Shown here piece after piece: positions 24,750 to 32,685 of a stretch of 60,195 nt of DNA. Every line of letters starts with the position of its first letter. The first letter of the stretch is position 1. The DNA is taken from positions 1-60,195 of the forward strand of contig URXG01000006.1 in NCBI GenBank assembly GCA_900551715.1, read 5' to 3'. Both the position numbers and the translations under genes were made by a program. A model generated the notes under the pieces. It was not told the DNA's origin. It was given only the letters and a program-made list of their open reading frames with translations, and ran no database searches. The stretch is from an uncultured Blautia sp. GTDB lineage: Bacteria > Bacillota > Clostridia > Lachnospirales > Lachnospiraceae.

Positions 24750-25865
24750 ATGAAAATCATCTGTTCCAAAACAAACCTCTTAAAAAGCGTTAATATATCT
24801 TTGAAAGCTGTTCCTTCAAAAACTACAATGCCTATTCTTCAATGTATCCTTATGGATGCAACAACAAATCAGATCAAATTTACTACCAATGACATGGAAC
24901 TTGGTATTGAAACCATTGTTGATGGTAATATTGAAGAAAAAGGTATGGTTGCACTTGATGCAAAGATTTTTTATGAAATTATCCGAAGACTTCCTGACAG
25001 TGATGTAATCATCAAAACAGATTCCAACTTTGTAGCTACCATTACCTGTGAAAAAGCAAAATTCACTATTCCTGGTAAAGCAGGTGAAGATTTTGCTTAC
25101 CTTCCGGTAATTGAAAGAGAAGAATCTCTTACTTTATCCCAGTTTACTTTGAAAGAAATGATCCGGCAGACTCTTTTCTCTATTGCAGTCAATGAAAATA
25201 ACCGTCTGATGACTGGAGAATTATTTGAAATCAAGGATAATTGTCTGAAAATAGTTTCTCTGGATGGACATCGTATTTCTATCCGAAGAATGCCCCTGAA
25301 GAAAGACTATTCTGACCGCAAGATTGTAGTTCCAGGTAAAACACTTAATGAAATCAGCAAGATTCTTTCTGGTGAAGTAGATGATCAGGTAACACTTTAC
25401 TTTACCAAAAATCATATTCTTTTTGAATTTGATCAGACGATGGTAGTTTCCAGACTGATTGAAGGTGAATATTTCCGTATTGATCAGATGCTTTCCAGTG
25501 ATTACGATACAAAAGTCAGCATTAACAAAAAAGAATTTCTTGACTGTATTGACAGAGCTACACTTCTTGTAAGAGAAGGCGACAAGAAACCCATTGTCAT
25601 TGAGATCACAGATTACAAAATGGAACTGAAGATTGATTCTGCTATGGGATCTATGAATGAAGAGATCAATATTGAAAAAGACGGTAAGGATATTGTGATC
25701 GGCTTTAATCCGAAGTTCCTGATCGATGCTTTGAAAGTTATTGATGATGAGACAATCCATATGTATCTGATGAATCCTAAAGCACCATGTTTCATCAAAG
25801 ATGACGAAGAAACTTACACATATCTGATCTTACCAGTTAATATCAGTCAGAATCAGTCAAGATAA
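24750..25865 (+). CDS. dnaN: DNA polymerase III beta sliding clamp
   Basis: A 371-residue clamp subunit; two copies ring the DNA and tether the polymerase. It begins MKIICSKTNLLKSVN and ends with the typical TYLILPVN. Three similar domains are visible: about 1-125, 126-250, 251-371. The ATG at 24750 is chosen over upstream in-frame starts because the N terminus aligns with the family; AGGGAG lies upstream. Immediately after dnaA, as usual. Confidence 0.98.
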   Translation: MKIICSKTNLLKSVNISLKAVPSKTTMPILQCILMDATTNQIKFTTNDMELGIETIVDGNIEEKGMVALDAKIFYEIIRRLPDSDVIIKTDSNFVATITCEKAKFTIPGKAGEDFAYLPVIEREESLTLSQFTLKEMIRQTLFSIAVNENNRLMTGELFEIKDNCLKIVSLDGHRISIRRMPLKKDYSDRKIVVPGKTLNEISKILSGEVDDQVTLYFTKNHILFEFDQTMVVSRLIEGEYFRIDQMLSSDYDTKVSINKKEFLDCIDRATLLVREGDKKPIVIEITDYKMELKIDSAMGSMNEEINIEKDGKDIVIGFNPKFLIDALKVIDDETIHMYLMNPKAPCFIKDDEETYTYLILPVNISQNQSR

Positions 25866-25877
25866 GAGGTGAAAACT

Positions 25878-26084
25878 TTGAAAATTACTATTAAAGACGA
25901 ATTTATCAAACTTGGACAGGCTTTGAAACTTGCAGGAGTTGTAGAAGATGGGGTAGAAGCAAAATATGCAATCCAGGATGGTCTGGTTCAAGTGAACGGT
26001 GAAGTAGATACTCGCAGAGGCAGAAAAGTTTATGAAGGTGATGTGATCACTTTTGAAAATCAGGAAATAGTAGTCGTAAGATAA
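25878..26084 (+). CDS. S4-domain RNA-binding protein, YaaA/RlbA-like
   Basis: A small S4-fold protein of 68 residues, beginning IKDEFIKLGQALKLAG with the QVNGEVDTRRGRKVYEGD loop that contacts RNA. The set dnaN-S4-recF is conserved in Firmicutes, where the protein is linked to ribosome biogenesis. The TTG at 25878 is preferred because AGAGGTGA lies at proper distance; the GTG at 25869 would overlap that site. Stops two bases before recF. Confidence 0.9.
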   Translation: MKITIKDEFIKLGQALKLAGVVEDGVEAKYAIQDGLVQVNGEVDTRRGRKVYEGDVITFENQEIVVVR

Positions 26085-26086
26085 TT

Positions 26087-27175
26087 ATGCATATTGAATC
26101 TGTACAATTAAAAAATTTCAGAAATTATCAGGATCTGACCCTGGATCTTGATAAGGGTACCAATATTTTTTACGGGGATAATGCCCAGGGCAAAACCAAT
26201 ATCCTGGAATCAGTGTATCTTTGTGGAACTACAAAATCTCATAAAGGCAGCAAAGATAAAGAAATCATCCGGTTTGGGGAAGAGGAAGCACATATCCGGA
26301 TGCATGTTGCAAAAGATGGAATCACATATAAGATAGATATGCATCTCCGTAAGAATAAAGCCAAAGGTGTTGCCATCAACGGACTGCCAATCAAAAAGGC
26401 AAGAGAGTTGTTTGGTATTGTTAATCTTGTGTTTTTTTCACCGGAGGATCTGAATATTATCAAAAATGGTCCTGGAGAACGAAGAAGATTTCTGGATCTG
26501 GAATTATGCCAGCTGGATCAGATCTATCTTACAGATCTGGCTGGATATAATCGGATCGTGAATCAGAGAAACCGGCTTCTTAAGGACCTTTTTATGAATC
26601 CGTCTTTAAAAGAAACACTGGATATCTGGGACATGCAGATGGTTCAGTATGGACAGAAGATTATTTTTAAACGAGAACAGTTTGTTCATGAATTAAATGA
26701 AGTGATTCAGGATATCCATAAGAATCTGTCTGGAGGCGAAGAACATCTGGAAGTTCTTTATGAACCAAGTGTGGAAGCAGAAAAATTCGAGGAAACTCTG
26801 AAAAGAAACCGGGATAAAGATACAAAAATGAAAATGACTTCCCAGGGCCCACACAGAGATGATCTTTGTTTCAAAGTTAATGGAATTGATATACGAAAAT
26901 ATGGTTCTCAGGGACAGCAGCGTACAGCAGCGCTGTCTTTGAAACTTTCAGAAATTTATCTGGTGAAAGAAAAAATAAAGGATACGCCGGTACTTTTGTT
27001 GGATGATGTACTTTCAGAGTTGGACAGCAACAGGCAGACATACCTTCTGGACAGTATTCATGATATCCAGACACTTATTACCTGTACCGGGCTGGATGAT
27101 TTTGTAAGTCATCAGTTTCACATCAATAAAGTTTTCAAAGTTGTGAAAGGTACTGTATTCAATCCTGTGAAATAA
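26087..27175 (+). CDS. recF: DNA replication and repair protein RecF
   Basis: A 362-residue SMC-like ATPase that loads RecA at gaps with RecO and RecR. Walker A is GDNAQGKTN near residue 30, the signature region is around YGSQGQQRTAALSLK, and Walker B is PVLLLDDVLSELD. It begins with the family sequence MHIESVQLKNFRNY. Full length. Confidence 0.98.
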   Translation: MHIESVQLKNFRNYQDLTLDLDKGTNIFYGDNAQGKTNILESVYLCGTTKSHKGSKDKEIIRFGEEEAHIRMHVAKDGITYKIDMHLRKNKAKGVAINGLPIKKARELFGIVNLVFFSPEDLNIIKNGPGERRRFLDLELCQLDQIYLTDLAGYNRIVNQRNRLLKDLFMNPSLKETLDIWDMQMVQYGQKIIFKREQFVHELNEVIQDIHKNLSGGEEHLEVLYEPSVEAEKFEETLKRNRDKDTKMKMTSQGPHRDDLCFKVNGIDIRKYGSQGQQRTAALSLKLSEIYLVKEKIKDTPVLLLDDVLSELDSNRQTYLLDSIHDIQTLITCTGLDDFVSHQFHINKVFKVVKGTVFNPVK

Positions 27176-27180
27176 GTGTT

Positions 27181-27209
27181 TTGACAAGGATAATGGCATA
27201 TGATAAACT
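27181..27209 (+). promoter_or_regulatory. Promoter of the TPR-ATPase gene
   Basis: TTGACA (27181-27186), 17-bp spacer, TAAACT (27204-27209). It lies between recF and the next gene and gives a leader of only about 12-25 nt. Confidence 0.5.
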
Positions 27210-27227
27210 GATTCTAATTATGGAAAG

Positions 27228-29642
27228 TTGGTGAAATCGTTGGATAAAGAAGAATTTCGGATCAAACTTGAAGAAATAAACCGTCTTGTTGAAAAGAAAA
27301 ACTACAAAGATGCCATGGAAGTGGTAGACAGTATTGACTGGAGACGTGTCAAAAATGTCCGCACTTTGTGTGTAGTAGGAGAGATTTATGCTGCAAACAG
27401 ACGCTATGAGGACAGTAAGGAGATTTTTCTCCTTGCTTACCACAGAGCACCTATTGGGAAGAATATCTTGTATCGTCTGATTGAGGTATCCCTCAGGATG
27501 AAGGATATTGACGAGGCTCTGGAATTTTATGAGGAATTCCTTGAAGTAGCCCCCAATGACAGTACACAGTATATTCTGAAATATAAGATTTGTAAGGCGC
27601 AGCAGGCACCACTGGAAGAACAGATCAGAATTCTGGAAGAATACAAAGAAAAAGAATTTACTGAAAGATGGTCCTATGAACTTGCAAAACTGTATTATCA
27701 GAATGGTGAGACACAGAAATGTCTTGATGTCTGCAATGAAATGATTCTCTGGTTCAGTGAAGGCAAATATGTAATGAAAGCTCTGGATCTGAAGAACCGG
27801 ATGGGACAGCTTACCGGTGCGGAGAAGGAGAAATATGAAAAACAGTTCATTCCAACCCTGAAGACTGTTGAAGAAGCAGCAGAGCAGAAGGAAGAGACAG
27901 TTGAAGAAAGCGAAGAAGAACCTCAGCCACAGGAAGCAAATCAGGAAGACGAATCTCCTGTGATCGAGAGCATGGATATTGATGAGAGAGATGTAAACGG
28001 AGCAGAAAGTCTCCAGGAAAAAATCTCCAAAGGTATCCGGGATATATTTAATGGCAGAAAGAAAGAACATGAACAGGAAGATGAATTCCTGAAAGAAGAG
28101 GAAGATGTTCCGGTAGAAGAAGTTCAGGAGGAAATGCTCAAAGATATTTCTTCAGAACCGGAAATAACTAATGTGCCGGCACTGGAACCTGAAAAGATTG
28201 CTGTACAGACAGATGATTTTGATGATCTGGAAAAAGCAATCGAAGAAAACACAGAAAAAGAAATAAAAGAAGAGATACCAGAAGAAGTATCTGTAGAAAT
28301 TTCAGATGAGACAGATGAAGAAGTAAAAGATGAGGAACCGGCAGTATCTCCGAAAAAAACTTTTACCCCTAATATCAAACTTCCGGAACTTGAGATACCG
28401 GAATCCATGAAAAATATGGGTCTGGAAAATCCACTTCATACAGAAATACCAAAGGCACCGGATATCTGTCTTCCTGGATCAGAAGAAGAATCAGAAAAAG
28501 ATTTTGACTTCAATCTGGAAGATACGATTCTTGCAGCAGCTACTGCCCAGGGAATCGAGATTCCGAAAGAAACGGAAACAGAGACTCCAAAGAAAGAAAA
28601 GCAGCCGGCAGAGGATGAACTGGAAGATTATATGACAGAAGAGGATTTACAGGCTGCAGAACAGGAATTCCTTAATGGTCCTTCTCCAAAAATAGAAGAG
28701 TCCGATACATTTGTAATGGACGAAGATGATGAGAATGAAGATTTTTCAGAAGAAGACGGATATGAAGATTCTGACCTGAGTTATCTGGAAGAGGAAGAAG
28801 AAGCTGATGATATTCCTCAGGAAGAAAAAGAACTGGAAGCATTCATCGATTCCATTCAGCCGGAAAACGATCCTGTTGATATCATTCCCCGGGAAAAGAA
28901 AATGACAGAAGATGAAGAGAAACTCTTTACATATTTTGCCAAAGTACCAGGACTGAAGGAACAGATCGTAGATGCACTTTGTGATGCACAGATTAATGCA
29001 TCTGACAAGACATCCAAAACAGGAAATATAATCGTAATGGGTGGACAGGAAACAGGAAAGACTCGTCTGATATCCGGACTGATTCCTGCTATCTGTAAAG
29101 AACTGAATCTGGAGGCATCCAAGGTAGCTTATGTGTTTGCAGATCAGATCAATGGCAAGAACATTGCAGAGATTGTTGCCAAGTTATCCGGTGGTTTCCT
29201 GGTAATCGAAAATGCCAACCAGCTTACTAAAGAAACTGTTGAAGAGCTGAATCAGGCTATGGAGTTCCGTACAGACGGACTGATCGTTATTATTGAAGAT
29301 GAAAAGATCGGTATGCGCAAACTGATTGCCAGATTCCCGAAATTTACATCCAAGTTTACCTCAATGATCAATATTCCGGTATTTACGAACGATGAGCTTG
29401 CAAACTTTGCAAAAGTTTATACAAGAGAAAACGGATATACCATTGATCAGATGGGAATGCTTGCATTGTATAATCTGATCAGTACGAGCCAGAAAGAAGA
29501 CAAGCCTATGAACATAGGTGCAGTAAAGGATATTGTAGACAATGCCATTGCCAAGTCAAGTGGTGGTCTCCGCAAACTGATCGGCAAGAAAAAAGTAAAT
29601 CAGGACGGATATAAGGTACTTTACGAAAAAGACTTTAATTAA
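27228..29642 (+). CDS. TPR-like / acidic linker / P-loop ATPase protein, function unknown
   Basis: An 804-residue protein in three parts. Residues 1-200 are helical repeats of TPR type (KNVRTLCVVGEIYAANRRY, then YDxA-like pairs). Residues about 205-570 are a disordered, extremely Glu/Asp-rich linker. From about 570 a P-loop domain follows, with Walker A GGQETGKT at 605-612 and Walker B-like FLVIENA at 657-663, resembling a SpoVK/CbbX-type AAA fold, then an HTH-like tail. The start is uncertain: TTG 27228, GTG 27231 or TTG 27240. It is encoded between recF and rsmA, where no standard gene of this kind occurs in Bacillus. I do not recognise a named family. Confidence 0.8.
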   Translation: MVKSLDKEEFRIKLEEINRLVEKKNYKDAMEVVDSIDWRRVKNVRTLCVVGEIYAANRRYEDSKEIFLLAYHRAPIGKNILYRLIEVSLRMKDIDEALEFYEEFLEVAPNDSTQYILKYKICKAQQAPLEEQIRILEEYKEKEFTERWSYELAKLYYQNGETQKCLDVCNEMILWFSEGKYVMKALDLKNRMGQLTGAEKEKYEKQFIPTLKTVEEAAEQKEETVEESEEEPQPQEANQEDESPVIESMDIDERDVNGAESLQEKISKGIRDIFNGRKKEHEQEDEFLKEEEDVPVEEVQEEMLKDISSEPEITNVPALEPEKIAVQTDDFDDLEKAIEENTEKEIKEEIPEEVSVEISDETDEEVKDEEPAVSPKKTFTPNIKLPELEIPESMKNMGLENPLHTEIPKAPDICLPGSEEESEKDFDFNLEDTILAAATAQGIEIPKETETETPKKEKQPAEDELEDYMTEEDLQAAEQEFLNGPSPKIEESDTFVMDEDDENEDFSEEDGYEDSDLSYLEEEEEADDIPQEEKELEAFIDSIQPENDPVDIIPREKKMTEDEEKLFTYFAKVPGLKEQIVDALCDAQINASDKTSKTGNIIVMGGQETGKTRLISGLIPAICKELNLEASKVAYVFADQINGKNIAEIVAKLSGGFLVIENANQLTKETVEELNQAMEFRTDGLIVIIEDEKIGMRKLIARFPKFTSKFTSMINIPVFTNDELANFAKVYTRENGYTIDQMGMLALYNLISTSQKEDKPMNIGAVKDIVDNAIAKSSGGLRKLIGKKKVNQDGYKVLYEKDFN

Positions 29643-29664
29643 AACAGAGAGTAAGGAGAAAATT

Positions 29665-30540
29665 ATGACCAGACCATATCTTGGAAACCCAAAGTATACT
29701 ATCGAAGTGCTTCAGAAGTACGGTTTTGTTTTCCAGAAAAGGTTTGGGCAGAATTTTCTGATAGATACACACGTACTGGACAGGATCATTGGGGCATCAG
29801 AGATCACAAAAGACGATTTTGTGCTGGAGATCGGTCCCGGAATAGGTACCATGACCCAGTATCTTGCTGAAGCAGCAAGAGAAGTAACAGCAGTGGAGAT
29901 TGATGATGCACTGATTCCTATTCTTCAGGATACACTGAAAGAGTGGGACAATGTATCTGTGATCCATGGGGATATTCTGAAGACAGATATCAAAAAGATT
30001 GCAGATGAAAAAAATCAGGGAAAACCGATCAAGGTAGTTGCCAATCTGCCTTATTACATTACCACACCTATTATTATGGGCTTATTTGAAAGTCATGTAC
30101 CGGTAGAATCCATTACAGTAATGGTTCAGAAGGAAGTAGCAGACAGAATGCAGACAGGACCTGGTTCCAAAGATTATGGAGCACTGTCTCTGGCTGTGCA
30201 GTATTATGCAAATCCGGAGATTGTAGCCAATGTGCCACCTAACTGTTTTATGCCAAGGCCAAAAGTAGGAAGTGCAGTCATAAAGCTTACCAGACACAAA
30301 GAAATGCCAGTGGAGGTTCAGGATGAGAAACTGATGTTCCGGCTTATTCGGGCATCTTTTAACCAGAGAAGAAAGACACTTTCCAACAGTCTGAAGAATT
30401 CTCAGGAACTGGATTATACCAAAGAGCAGGTAGAGCAGTGTATTCAGGCGGCAGGACTGCCGAAGAATATCAGAGGAGAGGCACTGGATCTTGGAAAGTT
30501 TGCAGAGCTGGCAAATGCGTTCAGTAATCTGAAGGAATAA
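29665..30540 (+). CDS. rsmA: 16S rRNA dimethyladenosine transferase RsmA (KsgA)
   Basis: A 291-residue methyltransferase that dimethylates A1518 and A1519 of 16S rRNA late in small-subunit assembly. It has FGQNFLIDTHVLDRI, the SAM loop LEIGPGIGTMTQYL and the catalytic motif NLPYYITTPI. It lies 22 nt after the TPR-ATPase gene and is probably in its operon. A strong terminator follows. Confidence 0.97.
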   Translation: MTRPYLGNPKYTIEVLQKYGFVFQKRFGQNFLIDTHVLDRIIGASEITKDDFVLEIGPGIGTMTQYLAEAAREVTAVEIDDALIPILQDTLKEWDNVSVIHGDILKTDIKKIADEKNQGKPIKVVANLPYYITTPIIMGLFESHVPVESITVMVQKEVADRMQTGPGSKDYGALSLAVQYYANPEIVANVPPNCFMPRPKVGSAVIKLTRHKEMPVEVQDEKLMFRLIRASFNQRRKTLSNSLKNSQELDYTKEQVEQCIQAAGLPKNIRGEALDLGKFAELANAFSNLKE

Positions 30541-30577
30541 AAAGAAATTTGACAGAACAAAAAATAACAGAGAACAT

Positions 30578-30610
30578 AAAAAGCATCCGATGGCTGGTCG
30601 GATGCTTTTT
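30578..30610 (+). terminator. Terminator after rsmA
   Basis: AAAAAGCATCCGA (30578-30590) pairs perfectly with TCGGATGCTTTTT (30598-30610), 7-nt loop and T-run. Confidence 0.92.
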
Positions 30611-30640
30611 ATTAATTTATTAAATTTAAAAGGAAGGAGA

Positions 30641-30666
30641 GTTGATTACCTGTAGTGGTAATCAAC
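30641..30666. repeat. Perfect 10-bp inverted repeat
   Basis: Arms GTTGATTACC (30641-30650) and GGTAATCAAC (30657-30666) around TGTAGT. No T-run follows, so not a terminator. It sits between a good Shine-Dalgarno sequence (AGGAAGGAGA, 30631-30640) and an ATG at 30669. Either an operator or an RNA stem. Confidence 0.6.
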
Positions 30667-30668
30667 GT

Positions 30669-30716
30669 ATGAAAAAGAAAATTATAAAAATAATGTTGGC
30701 TGTATTATTTTTATGA
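30669..30716 (+). pseudogene. 15-codon signal-peptide-like reading frame
   Basis: ATG at 30669 to TGA at 30714-30716 encodes MKKKIIKIMLAVLFL, which looks like the start of an exported protein cut short. Possibly the remnant of a secreted-protein gene, or a very small membrane peptide. The gap 30541-30905 otherwise contains the rsmA terminator, the inverted repeat and the next promoter. Confidence 0.3.
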
Positions 30717-30828
30717 TTTTAGTATATCTATAAATTATGATGGAATCGTGTTTAAGTTATGAAAAAACAGTGAACGAATGTCAAAAGATTTATGAATGAA
30801 CGAATGGCATCTGCATTTGAAAAACAGT

Positions 30829-30859
30829 TTTACAGAAACAGGTGAGAGTATGCTATAAT
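30829..30859 (+). promoter_or_regulatory. Promoter of the small secreted protein
   Basis: TTTACA (30829-30834) and TATAAT (30854-30859) with an extended -10 TG (TGCTATAAT). The spacer is 19 bp (18 for TTACAG), longer than ideal, which the extended -10 can offset. Confidence 0.6.
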
Positions 30860-30905
30860 GAAACCCGTAAAAGTGCAAGTTGTCTAAATTCAGGAGGTAA
30901 TTGAA

Positions 30906-31364
30906 ATGAGAATAAACAAATTAACTGCTATCGTTCTTGCAGGAGCTATTTCCTGTACTGCACCAGCTATGGTTTATGCAGATGATACATCTGCTGCAGT
31001 AGATCAGGCAGTAGAGATGCTTCAGGAAAGTGGTGTAGATGAGCTGTTATCTGATCCGGATAAGGTAGTAGATATCATTGTGGCAGCCAAAGAAGCAGTT
31101 GGTCAGACAGATGTTTCTGATGATACCATCAGTAGTGCCATTGATGTGGCTGCTTCAAGTCTTGGTGTAACACTGTCTGATTCTGACAAGAGTACTTTGG
31201 TAAGTCTTTATAACAAATTCAAAAATATGGATCTGGATGAGGAGCAGCTTCGTTCCCAGATTAATCAGGTCTATGACAAACTGGAAAGTCTTGGTATCAC
31301 CAAAGAAGATGTAAAGGGTGTATTTGGTAAACTTGTAAGCCTTGTGAAGGATATTCTGGGCTAA
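30906..31364 (+). CDS. Small secreted helical protein, function unknown
   Basis: A 152-residue protein with a clear signal peptide (basic N terminus, hydrophobic core, cleavage near AMVYADD at about residue 25). The mature part of about 127 residues is acidic, has no Cys, and is predicted from its pattern to be all helical, ending in an amphipathic VFGKLVSLVKDILG. AGGAGG precedes the ATG. It resembles parts of secreted DUF1002-type proteins but is shorter; I would not name it. Single-gene unit with its own promoter. Confidence 0.75.
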   Translation: MRINKLTAIVLAGAISCTAPAMVYADDTSAAVDQAVEMLQESGVDELLSDPDKVVDIIVAAKEAVGQTDVSDDTISSAIDVAASSLGVTLSDSDKSTLVSLYNKFKNMDLDEEQLRSQINQVYDKLESLGITKEDVKGVFGKLVSLVKDILG

Positions 31365-31536
31365 AATCTGAAACTGTACAATTATACAAAATATACAACT
31401 TTCATAAACTAAAGCAAGAAAGCGTATGTGGTAATTTTATAAAAAACCAAAAAAAATAAAGCGAAAATTGTGCATATATACGAAAGATTCATGCTTTGTT
31501 CATAATATATTCATAATTGACTGCTATGATAACAAT

Positions 31537-31674
31537 AGTTCGAGAGAACTTCATAAACAGACGTTGTAATGTTCTTCATTACACATAAATTTTTTCATAA
31601 TAATCGCCCCGGTAAACCACTGCCGGGGCACTCCTCGTATAAAAAGCCTTTTTCTCAGTACAGAGGCTTTTTTT
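31537..31674 (+). ncRNA. Candidate structured small RNA
   Basis: An extended -10 (TGCTATGAT, -10 hexamer at 31525-31530) would start transcription near 31537. Four hairpins follow: GTTC-GAGA-GAAC (31538-31549, tetraloop), GTAATG/CATTAC (31566-31571 with 31577-31582), GCCCCGGTA/TGCCGGGGC (31606-31614 with 31621-31629), and the terminator AAAAAGCC/GGCTTTTT (31641-31648 with 31665-31672). The region 31365-31761 has no open frame of note, and no good -35 is present. It could also be debris with a terminator. I do not recognise an Rfam family. Confidence 0.4.
31641..31674 (+). terminator. Terminator upstream of the S1-domain gene
   Basis: AAAAAGCC (31641-31648) pairs with GGCTTTTT (31665-31672), then more T. 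The loop of 16 nt is large. A GC-rich hairpin lies directly upstream at 31606-31629. Confidence 0.7.
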
Positions 31675-31676
31675 AT

Positions 31677-31704
31677 TTGCTACCATTTGATTCTATGTTA
31701 TAAT
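31677..31704 (+). promoter_or_regulatory. Promoter of the S1-domain gene
   Basis: TTGCTA (31677-31682), 16-bp spacer, TATAAT (31699-31704). Starts transcription about 50 nt before the ATG at 31762. Confidence 0.5.
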
Positions 31705-31761
31705 AAACAAAAATAAATCGTACTTAATATTTAAAGGAAATTGTGTTATAAGGAGAAGATT

Positions 31762-32667
31762 ATGGCTGAATCAATGAAAGATTACGAAAAAGAACTGGAA
31801 GAATCCATGAAAAAGATCGAAGAAGGGGACATTCTTACAGGTACTGTGATCAGTGTAGACGAAAAAGAAGTGATCATTGACCTGAAATATTATGCCGAAG
31901 GTGTCATTCCGGCTGAGGACTATTCCAGAGAACCTGGATTTAATCTGAAAGAAGAAGTACGTCCGGGAGATGAAGTTTCTGCAACTGTAGTACGAAAGGA
32001 TGACGGACATGGCAATATCCTTCTCTCCAGAGTAGAGGCTTCTGATATTCTTGCATGGGACAGACTGAAAGAAATGCAGGAATCAAAAGAAGTGATTGAT
32101 GTAATAATAAAAGGAATCACCAATGGTGGTGTCATTGCATATGTAGAGGGCGTACGCGGTTTTATTCCGGCATCCAAGCTGGCACTGAGCTACGTAGAAG
32201 ATACAGAAGTATATCTTAACAAGCCCGCACAGGTACAGGTTCTTGATGTGGATAAAGACAGTAAGAAACTGATCCTTTCCGCAAAAGAAATTCTCAGAGA
32301 AAAAGCAGATAAAGAGCGTAAAAAGAAAGTGTCCAATCTGGAAATCGGACTTGTAACAGAAGGAACCGTAGAAAGCCTTCAGCCTTACGGAGCATTTGTA
32401 GATCTTGGTAACGGACTTTCAGGGCTTGTTCATATTTCACAGATCTGTGAAAAAAGAATCAAGAAGCCTTCAGAAGCAGTAGCCATAGGTGACAAAGTAA
32501 AAGTCAAAGTTAAAGCAATCAAAGATGGCAAGATCAGTCTCAGTATGAAAGAGGCTTCTGATATGATGGCGAAAGAAATCGAAGAAGAAGTATATGAAGT
32601 ACCGGATGCCAATGAGCAGGCGACTACTTCCTTAGGTTCACTTTTTGCTAACATCAAACTGGATTGA
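31762..32667 (+). CDS. S1-domain RNA-binding protein (short ribosomal S1-like)
   Basis: A 301-residue protein with three S1 (OB-fold) repeats: about 20-90 (GDILTGTVISVDEKEVIIDL), 105-175 (GVRGFIPASKLALSY) and 190-265 (VTEGTVESLQPYGAFVDLG). It lacks the six-repeat length of enterobacterial S1. In Firmicutes such proteins are annotated as RpsA-like or as general RNA-binding factors. The ATG at 31762 is chosen for the AAGGAG before it. Probably a translation or mRNA factor; exact role unsure. Confidence 0.85.
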   Translation: MAESMKDYEKELEESMKKIEEGDILTGTVISVDEKEVIIDLKYYAEGVIPAEDYSREPGFNLKEEVRPGDEVSATVVRKDDGHGNILLSRVEASDILAWDRLKEMQESKEVIDVIIKGITNGGVIAYVEGVRGFIPASKLALSYVEDTEVYLNKPAQVQVLDVDKDSKKLILSAKEILREKADKERKKKVSNLEIGLVTEGTVESLQPYGAFVDLGNGLSGLVHISQICEKRIKKPSEAVAIGDKVKVKVKAIKDGKISLSMKEASDMMAKEIEEEVYEVPDANEQATTSLGSLFANIKLD

Positions 32668-32685
32668 TTATGAGGATAAAGAGGA

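Noticed and set aside
27159..28070. Long minus-strand open frame (303 codons) opposite the TPR protein
   Set aside because: It is Phe/Leu/Ile-rich because it mirrors Glu/Lys codons of the plus-strand gene; no binding site.
28050..28860. Acidic low-complexity region of the TPR-ATPase as a DNA repeat array
   Set aside because: The bases show no regular period; the similarity comes from repeated Glu/Asp codons.
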